Positions 44,852-54,306 are shown, numbered from the stretch's first letter. The stretch is 62,528 nt of DNA from Candidatus Cloacimonadota bacterium (GCA_002402105.1 NVVD01000003.1:90612-153139), one strand, 5' to 3'. The notes: generated from the sequence alone by a model not told the origin. Numbers and translations: made by a program.

Positions 44852-47101
44852 TTGCAAAAAATTATGCCTTACATTACAAAATATTTATTCTTATTTATTT
44901 TTATAGCAAATTATTGTTTTGCAAAAAGTGTAAATTTTCCAATACTCACACCAAAGCAATTAGGCCCTCATTCTACTCAAATAGAATCAGCTTACCAAAG
45001 CATATTATCTCAAGATTTTCCATCTGCAAAACAAAAACTAAATCGTTTATTAAATTCAGATCAAAGACCCTCGGCAATTTATTATTTATCTCATGTTTAT
45101 CTTAAACTAGACCAAATGGATAGGGCTCAAGACCAACTCAGTAGATTAAAAAGTTATCCTTCTTTTCATGACGCATTATTACATGGAGAAGCTGTTTACG
45201 ACTCTTCTTTGGCTTGGTATTTTCTACGAAGAAAAAGATGGACAAAAGCCCATAAGCTCTTTAAAAAGTCAATCAGCAGTTTACACTCTGATGATCTTTT
45301 AAACTTTATTTCAGAAATCTATCTTGACCGAACCAAATTTTGGAAAAGAGGCAAAGATTTAAAAAATAAAATTCAACTACTTAGTTCTTCTCTTGAGATT
45401 AATCCTAAGCATGAAGTCACGCTTGAATCTCTTTCTCAACTTCTTATTCATCAAAATGAACACCTAAAAGCTGAAAGTTTTTTAGAATCCCTTGTTGAAA
45501 GGTATCCCACAAAACAAAGAAGACTATCTCTTGCAGATTTATATACTTATACTAATAAAGTTCGGATTGCAGCCAAAATTTATAGAACATTACATAACCA
45601 ATATCCACAAGATTTTATAATCAAAAATAAATATCAGCAAACTAATCAATTTTTACAATTAAATCATGATACAAACTGGCAAAGTGAACAACTTGAAAAT
45701 GATAACCAACTTCGTAACGAACTTCAATCGTTAGAAGAATTATTAATAGAGAAAAACTATTTAGAAGCAGAAGCACTCATCGAAAGCTTAATCGAAAAAA
45801 ATCCCGAAGAGTGGAAACTTCACAAAGAGATAATATCTTTATATCGCTTACAAAAAAAATACTCTGAAGCTCTCAATAAATTAAATTATTTATCTGATAA
45901 ATTTGGTTTTTTAAATGATTTTAATTACCAAAAGATACTTACCCTTGAAAAAGTAGATAGTAAAAAAGCAATTGCTTTAATAAATGACTTATTACAAAAT
46001 CCAGACCTTTCTAACGAACAAAGATATCCCTACCAAGAGGTTCTAGCAAAATTATACCTTAAAATTGGTAAACTAGAAGCAGCCCGAAAAATTCTGGAGC
46101 AATTAATTGAAATAAGTTATCCAACTAGACATATTGCCAACTTTTATTATGGAGTATACTACTCTCAAATTAGATACTTTCAAAAATCTTTAGAGTATTA
46201 TCATTTAGCCTATGACGAACAAGGAAACAACCCTAAATACTTACTTGCTCTAACAACTACTTTAAGGCAATTGGGACATCAAGAAAAAGCCAAAATCTAT
46301 TACTTAAAATTAATTAATTCTTTTGCCGGAAGCCAATATACTGAATATGCTAAAAAACTTTTCCCAAATATTGACTTGAGTAAAATAAATCATACCAGTA
46401 ATAATGCACCACCATACTTTGATCTTTTTTATTCTATTCACCTTAAAAAATCAAACCTTTCTTTAACTAAAACTCTTGAGCTACTAAAAGAAACTCATCA
46501 ATGGGATTTATTACTAGAATACCTAGAGTATGCACTAAAAAGAAACCCTTCTCAACCTGAGTTTAAACTCACATTAGAAAAGCTCTATAAAAATTATAAA
46601 GATTTAGATTTTACATACAATATTATCACCCAAGATTATATTAATGAAATTGAAAAACTTCATCGTAATGGCCAAGTTGACATATTAAATAAATTTTATC
46701 GAAGTTTACATCCACATGTATATATTAGCCCAGAAATTAGAAACCTAATGGCAAAATATCTACTTGAATCTGATTTTTTTCAAAGCACCGAACTCATTTA
46801 TACAAGTTTACTAAACGATGGCCCTCATAAAATTCAATACTACTCGCAGCTTGGATATTTATACTTTACTAGTAAACAATTTGAGCGCTCTTTAAATGCC
46901 TATTATCAAGCCCTCAATTTAAACCCAGCAAATAGTACTATATTATTTAAGTTAGCTGAGCTTCTTCGTACAACAGGAGAGCTACAAAAATCTCAATTAA
47001 TTTATCAAGAAATAATTAACATGAACTTAAGCACTCAGTCTGTAGAAGATGCTCAATTTTACCTAAGACAATTAAACCTTGAGATTAATACATCAAATTA
47101 A
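44852..47101 (+). CDS. Large periplasmic TPR protein
   Basis: 749 residues. The signal peptide could begin at 44852 or at the ATG 44864 (MPYITKYLFLFIFIANYC). The rest is TPR-like helical repeat throughout, for example SAIYYLSHVYLKLDQMDRAQ, LAKLYLKIGKLEAARKILEQ, and YSQLGYLYFTSKQFERSLNA near the end. No enzymatic domain is seen. Such proteins act as assembly or secretion scaffolds. It starts 18 bases after tRNA-Gln without a clear ribosome-binding site. Confidence 0.82.
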   Translation: MQKIMPYITKYLFLFIFIANYCFAKSVNFPILTPKQLGPHSTQIESAYQSILSQDFPSAKQKLNRLLNSDQRPSAIYYLSHVYLKLDQMDRAQDQLSRLKSYPSFHDALLHGEAVYDSSLAWYFLRRKRWTKAHKLFKKSISSLHSDDLLNFISEIYLDRTKFWKRGKDLKNKIQLLSSSLEINPKHEVTLESLSQLLIHQNEHLKAESFLESLVERYPTKQRRLSLADLYTYTNKVRIAAKIYRTLHNQYPQDFIIKNKYQQTNQFLQLNHDTNWQSEQLENDNQLRNELQSLEELLIEKNYLEAEALIESLIEKNPEEWKLHKEIISLYRLQKKYSEALNKLNYLSDKFGFLNDFNYQKILTLEKVDSKKAIALINDLLQNPDLSNEQRYPYQEVLAKLYLKIGKLEAARKILEQLIEISYPTRHIANFYYGVYYSQIRYFQKSLEYYHLAYDEQGNNPKYLLALTTTLRQLGHQEKAKIYYLKLINSFAGSQYTEYAKKLFPNIDLSKINHTSNNAPPYFDLFYSIHLKKSNLSLTKTLELLKETHQWDLLLEYLEYALKRNPSQPEFKLTLEKLYKNYKDLDFTYNIITQDYINEIEKLHRNGQVDILNKFYRSLHPHVYISPEIRNLMAKYLLESDFFQSTELIYTSLLNDGPHKIQYYSQLGYLYFTSKQFERSLNAYYQALNLNPANSTILFKLAELLRTTGELQKSQLIYQEIINMNLSTQSVEDAQFYLRQLNLEINTSN

Positions 47102-47125
47102 ATAATTAACCTTTAAAGGATTGAA

Positions 47126-47698
47126 ATGATAGTCATTGGACTTGGAAACCCTGGTGAAAAATACGATAACACTAGACATAATATTGGCTTCATGACTTTA
47201 GATTATTTAAATAAAAATAATCTAGGGCAAGATTTTCAGGCTAATAAATACAATAAATCTTATGAATCCAACTTAACATTATCTAATAATAATATTACTC
47301 TTTTAAAACCCCAAACATTTATGAACCTATCAGGAGAGTCTTTAATTCGATTAAAAAAAACAATCCCACCTTCTAAAATGATAGTAATTTACGATGATTT
47401 TGATTTAACTTTAGGCTCAATAAGAATCCGTAAAAAAGGGTCAGCAGGCTCTCATAACGGAATGAAATCAATCATATCAATACTTGGTACAAATGAGTTT
47501 CCAAGGATTCGTATAGGGATTCGACCCAATCATCCAATCAAAGGAGCTGCTTCTTTTGTATTAGGTAAATTTCAAAGTACAGAAATCGAAATAATAAATA
47601 AGCTTTATCCTTGTATTCAAGAGTCGATAGAGCTTATAATTAACAATAAACTAGAAGAAGCCTGTCAAAAATTTAACAAAAAAAATCTTTTAGACTAG
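47126..47698 (+). CDS. pth: Peptidyl-tRNA hydrolase
   Basis: 190 residues, the usual length. Catalytic features: GLGNPGEKYDNTRHNIGFM (with Asn and His), KPQTFMNLSGES, IYDDFDLTLGSIRIR (catalytic Asp) and GSAGSHNGMKSII. It frees tRNA from peptidyl-tRNA released by stalled ribosomes. The ribosome-binding site is AAAGGA. Confidence 0.98.
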   Translation: MIVIGLGNPGEKYDNTRHNIGFMTLDYLNKNNLGQDFQANKYNKSYESNLTLSNNNITLLKPQTFMNLSGESLIRLKKTIPPSKMIVIYDDFDLTLGSIRIRKKGSAGSHNGMKSIISILGTNEFPRIRIGIRPNHPIKGAASFVLGKFQSTEIEIINKLYPCIQESIELIINNKLEEACQKFNKKNLLD

Positions 47699-47704
47699 CT
47701 ATAG

Positions 47705-47733
47705 TTGTAGATAAAACACTTACATGTTATAGT
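47705..47733 (+). promoter_or_regulatory. Sigma-70-type promoter of the sigma factor gene
   Basis: TTGTAG (47705-47710), 17-base spacer, TATAGT (47728-47733) with an extended -10 TG. It is 28 bases upstream of the first ATG. Confidence 0.6.
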
Positions 47734-47760
47734 ACAAACAGGCACAATTTGTAACACTAA

Positions 47761-48651
47761 ATGAAAATAATGGCACAAGAAAACACAAGTAAAAATAACG
47801 ACGAAGAAAATCTTATTCAAATTACAGAAGTAAATGTTGATAAACGTCCTTCTGCAAATCCTGAAAAAGATGACTCTAGTGATACTCGAGATTTACTCTT
47901 ATGGACAAAGTACAAAGGTACTGGCGATCCAAAATGTAGAGACGAGTTAATTTTAAAGTTCTCCCCTTTTGTTAAATACGTTGCTGGTCGAATGGCTGTT
48001 AATCTACCCAATAATGTTGAGTATGAAGATTTAGTAAGTTATGGTGTTTTTGGCTTGATGGATGCTATTGAAAAGTATGATCCAGGTAGAGCTGTTCAAT
48101 TCAAAACCTATGCAAAAACCAGAATTCGTGGAGCAATTCTTGACGAACTAAGAGTACTTGATTGGACTCCAAGATCTGTCAGACAAAAAGCAAAACGCCT
48201 CGAAAAAGCTTATGCACACTTAGAGTCTGAATTTGGACGAGAAGCCAAAGATGAAGAGGTTGCAGAATATCTTGAAATTACCGTTGACGAACTTAAAAAA
48301 CTACTTGAAGAAACTAGACAAAGTTTAGTTTTATCATTAGATGAAACTGATCCTAATAGTGAAAACAGTGGTCAAAGTCGTCTTAACTTTTTTGAAGATA
48401 CAAATACCCCAACTCCTGAGCAGCGTGCTACAAACAAAGAAGTCAAAAAAATGTTGGCTGAGTCTATCAACAAACTTTCTGACAGAGAAAGACTAGTTGT
48501 TACTCTCTATTATTTTGAAGAGCTTACTTCTAAAGAAATTGGAAGCATTCTTGGAGTTTCTGACTCTCGTGTATCACAACTACATACAAAAGCTATTTTA
48601 AGGCTTCGAGGTCGTTTAAGTCGCATTAAAAAAGTGTTACTTGAAGATTAA
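47761..48651 (+). CDS. RNA polymerase sigma factor, FliA/WhiG type (sigma-28-like)
   Basis: 296 residues; ATG 47770 (MAQENTSKN) is an equally good start. An acidic N-terminal extension of about 45 residues precedes region 2 (LILKFSPFVKYVAGRMAVNL, YEDLVSYGVFGLMDAIEKYD, FKTYAKTRIRGAILDELRVL). Region 3 has RSVRQKAKRLEKAY. Region 4 has INKLSDRERLVVTLYYFEEL and KEIGSILGVSDSRVSQLHTK. The DELRVLDW signature is typical of FliA/WhiG. In many bacteria this factor drives motility genes, but no flagellar gene is in the window, so its targets here are open; pilus genes are one possibility. Confidence 0.94.
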   Translation: MKIMAQENTSKNNDEENLIQITEVNVDKRPSANPEKDDSSDTRDLLLWTKYKGTGDPKCRDELILKFSPFVKYVAGRMAVNLPNNVEYEDLVSYGVFGLMDAIEKYDPGRAVQFKTYAKTRIRGAILDELRVLDWTPRSVRQKAKRLEKAYAHLESEFGREAKDEEVAEYLEITVDELKKLLEETRQSLVLSLDETDPNSENSGQSRLNFFEDTNTPTPEQRATNKEVKKMLAESINKLSDRERLVVTLYYFEELTSKEIGSILGVSDSRVSQLHTKAILRLRGRLSRIKKVLLED

Positions 48652-48753
48652 CTCTTTTAAAATATTTATACATCCTTTATACTTTAAATAAATCTAATCA
48701 AAATTACCCGAGAAAACACCGAATTAATTAAGTTTAACGAGATAAAGTCTTAT

Positions 48754-48894
48754 CAAATGTAAAAAATTTTGAAGTTAAACGGCAAAGCTTTTTTCATAAA
48801 GTATCATATCATCCTTACTCACTACAAAAAGACCCTACCGTATCTTTAAATAAAATAATTAAACAATTTCATAATTTTAAACAAAGCTATCAAT
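48754..48894 (+). pseudogene. C-terminal remnant of a gene overlapping gtrA-like start
   Basis: An open stretch without a start codon reads KNFEVKRQSFFHKVSYHPYS and ends QSYQ-stop with an ATGA overlap to the GtrA-like ATG at 48893. It looks like the tail of a glycosyltransferase-type gene whose 5' part is gone. The region 48652-48753 upstream holds nothing I recognise. Confidence 0.4.
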
Positions 48895-49261
48895 GAAAAA
48901 AACCTATAAAGAAATACAGTTTTTTTTAATCGCTGGTATTAGTGCTGTTACTATTGATTCTATCTCATACTATTTCTTATTAAAAAACTTCTCTACTGAT
49001 AAGTCTAAGTTTCTATCTTTTATTTGTGGTTCTTTTTGCTCTTTTTTAATTAATAAGTATTATACTTTTAATAAACAAAAAGTATCTTATAGTGAAAGTA
49101 TCAAATTTATATTGCTATATACATTTGCTTTAAACTTAAATGTATTTACTAATAGTTTTGTATTAAGACAGTTTCAGTCTATAATTTTTGCCTTTTTAAT
49201 TGCTACACTTTTGAGTGCTGTCACAAATTTTATTGGACAAAAGTTCTGGGTTTTTAAATAA
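48893..49261 (+). CDS. GtrA-family membrane protein
   Basis: 122 residues, the usual GtrA size. Four membrane helices: IQFFLIAGISAVTIDSISYY, FLSFICGSFCSFLINKYYTF, FILLYTFALNLNVFTNSFV and IIFAFLIATLLSAVTNFIGQ, ending KFWVFK. KYYTFN and KFWVF are family signatures. GtrA-like proteins flip polyprenyl-linked sugars and are usually paired with a family 2 glycosyltransferase; here both flanking partners look broken. Confidence 0.88.
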   Translation: MKKTYKEIQFFLIAGISAVTIDSISYYFLLKNFSTDKSKFLSFICGSFCSFLINKYYTFNKQKVSYSESIKFILLYTFALNLNVFTNSFVLRQFQSIIFAFLIATLLSAVTNFIGQKFWVFK

Positions 49262-49271
49262 AGGTTATCAT

Positions 49272-49365
49272 TTGAAGTTATCAATTATAGTACCCTGTTA
49301 CAATGAAGAAAAAATATCCCCTTAATTTTAGAAAGACTTAATGATGATAAATGGAAGCTCATTAA
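49272..49365 (+). pseudogene. N-terminal fragment of a family 2 glycosyltransferase, frameshifted
   Basis: After AAAGG, a TTG-started frame reads LKLSIIVPCYNEEK, the classic start of a GT2 (dolichyl-phosphate mannose synthase-like) enzyme, then stops. A shifted frame continues IPLILERLNDDKWKL before ending. The catalytic domain is absent. The bases after it up to 49516 contain only a short hydrophobic frame (about 49425-49480). Confidence 0.75.
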
Positions 49366-49528
49366 AAGGACAATGTAATTTAGCAAACAACTTAAATACA
49401 ACTTTTTATGAAAATTCATCTATACGAGCCTCTTGGATATATTTTTTGCTCTTTTTTGTATTTTGTTGTAAAATTATATACTAGGGTGAAACTATTTACT
49501 TTTAGATACAAGTAAAGTGAGGGTTATC

Positions 49529-49840
49529 ATGAGTATAAGACCAATTGACATACAAACAACTTTAACAGGTTCAACCCAAGCATCAGACATACTTCAAAAA
49601 CAACAAAGTCTCTCACAGCTTCATCAAACCAATCCGCAAGGTGAAGTAGATGAAATGGAAGATAAACTTCTTCATGAGGTTAGTGAATTAGACAAAGAAC
49701 AAGAAGTTGACTCTGATGGTAGCAATAAACAAGAGCAAGATCAAAAGAAAAGCTCTAAAGGAAAAGAAGCCGAAGAAAAAAAGAAAGCTCCCGCTATTTC
49801 TGATGGTATCAGAGGCCTTAATTTAGATTTTTCTGTATAA
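49529..49840 (+). CDS. Small charged protein with RPID-Q N-terminus
   Basis: 103 residues from ATG 49529 (GTGAGGG upstream); a GTG at 49517 is less likely because it would contain that site. It starts MSIRPIDIQTTLTGSTQAS and continues as a Gln/Glu/Lys-rich, probably disordered chain ending GIRGLNLDFSV. I recall small proteins with an IRPID-Q start encoded next to FliA-type sigma factors in flagellar operons of other phyla. That link is from memory and not proven. Confidence 0.6.
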   Translation: MSIRPIDIQTTLTGSTQASDILQKQQSLSQLHQTNPQGEVDEMEDKLLHEVSELDKEQEVDSDGSNKQEQDQKKSSKGKEAEEKKKAPAISDGIRGLNLDFSV

Positions 49841-49842
49841 CT

Positions 49843-50280
49843 ATGGACAACAAATTTAATATAGCTTATCTATATTTTAGGTTTTTGCCAAATGATAAAC
49901 TTATTGCTGGCTTTTTAATTTTAGATAATAAAAATTATCCAAAAGATTTTCGCTATTGTATTAGTGATGACATTAACCCTATACAACGAGCTTTATATGG
50001 CAATAAACTTTCATCCTTTTTAATTCAAAGTACTTGTAAATCTCTATTAGAAAACCTTGAATTTGAACCAAGCTACATCATAACTAATCACACTCTTGAG
50101 GGAGATATTCTTGAGTCTTCCTACCCTTTTGTTCAGGCTATTTTTAATGAAGGAGAATGCAAGCTATCTCCACTAACACCAAATAAAGAGCAAATACCAG
50201 ATTTAATTACTGACACATCTATTATTTCTGAGTCTTTTAAAAGGGTTGAGAATGCATTAAAACTTTTGATTTCAAAGTAA
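49843..50280 (+). CDS. Hypothetical protein
   Basis: 145 residues starting two bases after the preceding stop. Not recognised. Mixed alpha/beta with FNIAYLYFRFLPNDKLIAGF and YIITNHTLEGDILESSYPFV; no signal or membrane segment. Placed in the operon of the RPID-Q protein and the next gene. Confidence 0.55.
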   Translation: MDNKFNIAYLYFRFLPNDKLIAGFLILDNKNYPKDFRYCISDDINPIQRALYGNKLSSFLIQSTCKSLLENLEFEPSYIITNHTLEGDILESSYPFVQAIFNEGECKLSPLTPNKEQIPDLITDTSIISESFKRVENALKLLISK

Positions 50281-50289
50281 GCTTTATTT

Positions 50290-50829
50290 ATGAATAATAA
50301 AATAAAGATACTATCTTTTAAGATAAAAAAAGAACTTATCGAAATATCTAACTCTAAAAGTAATCCTGATTTTTTACTCTTATCTACAAATAAACAAGTC
50401 ATAGATATTTGCTCAAAAAAAAATCACTCACTTACTACAAACAGTTTTTATACCTGTAAAACAATACTTAAAAAACTTCCTACTCATTTTTATACCCCTA
50501 GTATATCTAATATTATACAACAAGATTTAAACCCTATATTTGAAGTATCTTCGGGAGTTATTGAGTTTTTTGCTATCGCTAAAAAATTCCCATTAGACAA
50601 ATCTAAATTTTTTCCTGTTATCAAAAAAAAATACCCTCTTTTGACTAGGCAAGATATTATCTACTATAAATATTATCCCAAAATTGATTTAGCAAAGTTA
50701 CTAAACTTTAAATTTGAAAATAAGCAACTTTTGCTTAAATTAGATTTTTCTATTCCAAAAGTTAAGCTATCTAGCTTTATTTTTTTTATAGACAAAAAAC
50801 AAAAATTAACCCGATTTGTTTCTATTTAA
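50290..50829 (+). CDS. Hypothetical protein
   Basis: 179 residues, Lys-rich, not recognised. It contains DFLLLSTNKQVIDICSKKNH and KLDFSIPKVKLSSFIFFIDK. No signal peptide. It follows the 145-aa gene by nine bases, so the two are probably co-transcribed. The operon end may be the hairpin with T-run at 50909-50927. Confidence 0.55.
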   Translation: MNNKIKILSFKIKKELIEISNSKSNPDFLLLSTNKQVIDICSKKNHSLTTNSFYTCKTILKKLPTHFYTPSISNIIQQDLNPIFEVSSGVIEFFAIAKKFPLDKSKFFPVIKKKYPLLTRQDIIYYKYYPKIDLAKLLNFKFENKQLLLKLDFSIPKVKLSSFIFFIDKKQKLTRFVSI

Positions 50830-50868
50830 AACTAAATATAGACAAAAACTTTAATTATTTGAACATTT

Positions 50869-50897
50869 TTGTTTAAAATTGTATGATTTTATATAAA
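50869..50897 (+). promoter_or_regulatory. Candidate promoter of the glycosidase gene
   Basis: TTGTTT (50869-50874), 17-base spacer, TATAAA (50892-50897). The predicted transcript begins just before the hairpin at 50909-50927, which could act as an attenuator in this leader. Confidence 0.4.
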
Positions 50898-50908
50898 ATG
50901 TACCGATT

Positions 50909-50927
50909 ATCTTCTTGAAGATTTTTT
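50909..50927 (+). terminator. Short palindrome with T-run
   Basis: ATCTTCTTGAAGAT followed by five T. The stem is short (5-6 bp). It may end the upstream three-gene unit or act as an attenuator in the glycosidase leader. Confidence 0.45.
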
Positions 50928-50957
50928 AATATAAATACCCGTTGTCGTTAAAAGCTT

Positions 50958-52559
50958 ATGTATCTAAAACCATTATTTTTTATTATTTTTATTGTTTTAT
51001 CAGCAGGATTTTTATTTTGGGATAACAACTCTACTACAAATAAAGTTTCTTTATCTATTTTTAATACAAATTCAATTAAAGTTAATAAACTTCAATCTAT
51101 TCAATTCAACCAAAAGAAAAAAAACAAATATATTTTAAGTTTCCACTTAAAAAGAAAAAGCCCTTATCATATTCAATATAGTGCTAAAACTAGAAGACTT
51201 AATTTAACAATTTATAACATTTCAAAAAAAAAGTTTAAAAAGTTTTTAACTCTTAATAAAAATTACTTTAACAAACTACATTTAAGTTACTCTAAAGATC
51301 ATATTTATCGACTTATTTTTGATCTTAAAGTTGGAGTTTTTCCGTTACCATATAGTAGTCGTGGAACAAATAATAAAATCCACCTTGGATTCACTAGAAG
51401 TTATAGAGAGCATTTACAAAATAGACCCCGAAAAAAAATTAGACTCAAGCTTACACCGAGTATTTCTCACTTAAGTAATAAATATAAAAAAAATAATATA
51501 ACTTCAAAACAATATAAAAATACAGTCAAAAAAAGTCAAAAAATCACTCTTGTAAAATATAGAGAAAGAAAAGTAGAAAATGGTATTACTAGATTTTCTT
51601 TTCAAACTACTTCCCCAAAAAATCGTGCTTATGGGTTTAAAATAGATAAAAAACATCTAAAAAATAGATTAGATATTATACTTGGAAAAGAAAAGCTACT
51701 TGGTTTAGATACACTAAGTTCTATGTCCTTGAAAAGTGATGCTCTACTAGGTATTAATGGATCTTATTTCATAGCTAATGGAGACCCTATTGGTCTTTTA
51801 ATTAAAAATAAGAAATTATTGAGTGTACCAATGCTTATGAGATCTTGTTTTGGCTTGCATGAAAATGGAAATCCCTTTATTGGGAAACCAGAGTTTCAGG
51901 GAGAAGTAATCACTGAAAAAGGGATTCTCACAATAGAGGGTATTAATCAAGTCAATAAATCAAGAGCTACTCTTTTGTATACTTCTGAATTTGGGCTAAA
52001 GCCTCCCTTTAGAGAAGACACTATTTATTTAACAATCAAAAATAATCGTATTTTAAAAGTACAAAAAGAACCCAATTTCATACCAAAAGAAGGATATGTA
52101 TTAAGTTTTTCTAGGCCAAGATTTCCATATTTTGCTGATTTATTACCCATGGATAAGTTAGTATTAAGTTTTGGACTAACTCCGCCATGGGGAAGCGCAT
52201 CTTTTGGTTTAGGAGGAGGCCCTTCACTCATTGAAAATGGAATAGTTGAAGTTAGTAAAACTGAAAGTTTTAATAGCTTTTTTTTAAAAAATAGAGCCCC
52301 TCGGAGTGCTATTGGCATTGATAAAAATGGTGCTGTAATATTTTTAGTCGTTGATGGTAGGCAAGCTAACTCTGTTGGAATGACCCTTGATGAATTAGCA
52401 AATACTTTAAAACTACTTGGAGCAAGAGATGCTATGAATTTAGATGGTGGGGGCTCAAGTAGTCTATACTTTTCTAGTAAGGTTATAAATAAACCTTCGG
52501 ATGGTAACGAAAGAAAAATTTCTAATGCATTAATTATTAGAAAAAGAAAATACCGTTAA
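50958..52559 (+). CDS. Phosphodiester glycosidase (NAGPA-domain) protein with AMIN-like N-terminus
   Basis: 533 residues. A membrane anchor (about 5-22) is followed by an AMIN-like beta domain (about 40-145). The NAGPA domain (about 240-530) contains LGINGSYFIANGDPIGLLIK, RSAIGIDKNGAVIFLVVDGR and MNLDGGGSSSLYF, the last being the family hallmark. The family removes N-acetylglucosamine or related sugars from phosphodiester links; in bacteria it acts on cell-wall or surface polymers. AMIN-type domains direct proteins to the periplasm and envelope. The gene stands alone. Confidence 0.9.
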   Translation: MYLKPLFFIIFIVLSAGFLFWDNNSTTNKVSLSIFNTNSIKVNKLQSIQFNQKKKNKYILSFHLKRKSPYHIQYSAKTRRLNLTIYNISKKKFKKFLTLNKNYFNKLHLSYSKDHIYRLIFDLKVGVFPLPYSSRGTNNKIHLGFTRSYREHLQNRPRKKIRLKLTPSISHLSNKYKKNNITSKQYKNTVKKSQKITLVKYRERKVENGITRFSFQTTSPKNRAYGFKIDKKHLKNRLDIILGKEKLLGLDTLSSMSLKSDALLGINGSYFIANGDPIGLLIKNKKLLSVPMLMRSCFGLHENGNPFIGKPEFQGEVITEKGILTIEGINQVNKSRATLLYTSEFGLKPPFREDTIYLTIKNNRILKVQKEPNFIPKEGYVLSFSRPRFPYFADLLPMDKLVLSFGLTPPWGSASFGLGGGPSLIENGIVEVSKTESFNSFFLKNRAPRSAIGIDKNGAVIFLVVDGRQANSVGMTLDELANTLKLLGARDAMNLDGGGSSSLYFSSKVINKPSDGNERKISNALIIRKRKYR

Positions 52560-52706
52560 TTTCTACTAATAATCTCTATTCACGCAATTTTTTGTTCGCC
52601 TTAATTAAAATCTAAAACCCTGAAAATAATTGTTTATTATATTTGTTCATAATCTAAACGATAAGCGATGTAAGAAAGTTTACATTTAACCCGTTCGTTT
52701 AATTTC

Positions 52707-53543
52707 ATGAAAAATACTACTACTAAAAATCGAGGATTTTTCTTCCAGATACTTTATTTACCTGGCGATTTTTTGTACCAAATTATATATATTTGGGGCG
52801 ACATCAGTCTACTTACTTTACGAACATTTTACTGGATATTTAAAGGTAAAATATTTGGCCCTAACTTATATCAAAGCCTCAATCAAATAGGTGTTGAATC
52901 ATTACCATTAATTTCTTTTACTTCTTTTTTTTCTGGAATGGTATTAGTCATACAAGTTGGACACCAATTTGTAGAACTAGGAGCAGAAAGCTTTATTGGA
53001 GGAGTTGTTGGATTATCTTTAACTAGAGAACTTTGCCCCATGATCGTTTCTATTATTTTAGCTGCAAGAATTGGTAGTTCTATGGCAGCCGAACTAGGGA
53101 CAATGCAAGTTAGTGAACAAGTAGATGCTTTATCGGTTATGGCTACAAACCCTATTCATTATTTAGTTGTTCCAAGAGTAATTGCCTGTTCTTTTTTTGC
53201 TCCGATTTTAGTTGTTTATGCCAATATTGTAGGACTTTTTGGAGGGTTTTTAGTCGCTACGAATCAAATTGGAATTAGTTCGGCACTATTTTCAAGCTCT
53301 TTAGTTTCTATGGTTAATGTAGATGATTTAAGCTCTGGTTTATTAAAAAGCATTATATATGGGTTTATTGTAGCAATGATTGGTTGCTATAAAGGTTTAA
53401 ATACAAGCGGTGGGGCTAAAGGTGTCGGAGTTTCTACAACACAAACTGTAGTTCTTTCTATTACTTCTATTTTGGTTCTCAATTATTTTTTCAGTCTCAT
53501 ATTTTTCATTTATCAAAAATATGCTTACCTTTTGGATTTCTAA
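52707..53543 (+). CDS. mlaE: MlaE-family phospholipid transport permease
   Basis: 278 residues, normal for MlaE (DUF140). Signature segments include FFSGMVLVIQVGHQFVELGA, LTRELCPMIVSIILAARIGS and MQVSEQVDALSVMATNPIHY. About five membrane segments. It is the inner-membrane part of the ABC system that moves phospholipids between the two membranes. The stop TAA overlaps the ATG of mlaF by one base. Confidence 0.95.
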   Translation: MKNTTTKNRGFFFQILYLPGDFLYQIIYIWGDISLLTLRTFYWIFKGKIFGPNLYQSLNQIGVESLPLISFTSFFSGMVLVIQVGHQFVELGAESFIGGVVGLSLTRELCPMIVSIILAARIGSSMAAELGTMQVSEQVDALSVMATNPIHYLVVPRVIACSFFAPILVVYANIVGLFGGFLVATNQIGISSALFSSSLVSMVNVDDLSSGLLKSIIYGFIVAMIGCYKGLNTSGGAKGVGVSTTQTVVLSITSILVLNYFFSLIFFIYQKYAYLLDF

Positions 53544-54295
53544 TGAGTGAAGTTATTATAAAACTACATAATATTTATAAATCTTTTGAAGAAAAACATG
53601 TTTTACAAGGATTTAATTTAGAAGTACTTTCTGGAGAAACATTTGTTATTTTAGGTCCAAGTGGCTGTGGAAAATCTGTAGCCCTTAAAATTATAACCGG
53701 ATTATTAAAAGCAGACTGCGGTAAAGTTGAAATTTTTGGGCAAGATGTATCTAATTTTCAAGAGAAAGATTGGTCTAAAATTAGGAGAAATTTTGGTTTT
53801 CTATTTCAAAATTCGGCTCTTTTTGACTCATTAAATGTTGAAGATAATATTGCTTTCTCTCTTAGGCAATCTTTTGACTATTCAGACGAAGAAATTAAAG
53901 AATGTATTATAAAAAACCTCAAATTAATTGGTCTACCAGGAATCGAAAAAAAAATGCCCTCAGAGCTATCTGGGGGAATGAAAAAACGTGTTGGTTTAGC
54001 CAGAGCCATTGCTTTAAATCCTAAAGTTATTTTTTATGATGAACCCACTACAGGACTCGACCCCATTCGTGCCTCTGGAATTGACAATTTAATCAATAAA
54101 TTAAAAGAAAAACTAAATATAACCTCCTTAGTAATTACTCATGATCTAAAGTCGGCTTTTAGTATTGCTGATCGTATAGGTCTTCATTACAACGGAAAAA
54201 TCCAAAATATATGTACAGCCGATGAGTTTCAAAAGTCTACAAACTCAATGGTTCAACAGTTTTTATCTGGAAGTACAATCGGGCCTATACAATAA
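53543..54295 (+). CDS. mlaF: MlaF-family phospholipid transport ATPase
   Basis: 250 residues. Walker A GPSGCGKSVALKI, Q-loop FLFQNSALFDSL, signature ELSGGMKKRVGLARAIAL, Walker B VIFYDEPTTGLDP, H-loop VITHDL. It is the ATP-hydrolysing partner of MlaE. Gene order mlaE-mlaF-mlaD matches known loci; mlaC and mlaB are not present here. Confidence 0.96.
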   Translation: MSEVIIKLHNIYKSFEEKHVLQGFNLEVLSGETFVILGPSGCGKSVALKIITGLLKADCGKVEIFGQDVSNFQEKDWSKIRRNFGFLFQNSALFDSLNVEDNIAFSLRQSFDYSDEEIKECIIKNLKLIGLPGIEKKMPSELSGGMKKRVGLARAIALNPKVIFYDEPTTGLDPIRASGIDNLINKLKEKLNITSLVITHDLKSAFSIADRIGLHYNGKIQNICTADEFQKSTNSMVQQFLSGSTIGPIQ

Positions 54296-54306
54296 AGGTT
54301 TTTAAT

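Noticed and set aside
44761..45105. 114-codon frame starting in the tRNA-Gln region
   Set aside because: It runs through the tRNA and then out of frame through the TPR gene; coding is not credible.
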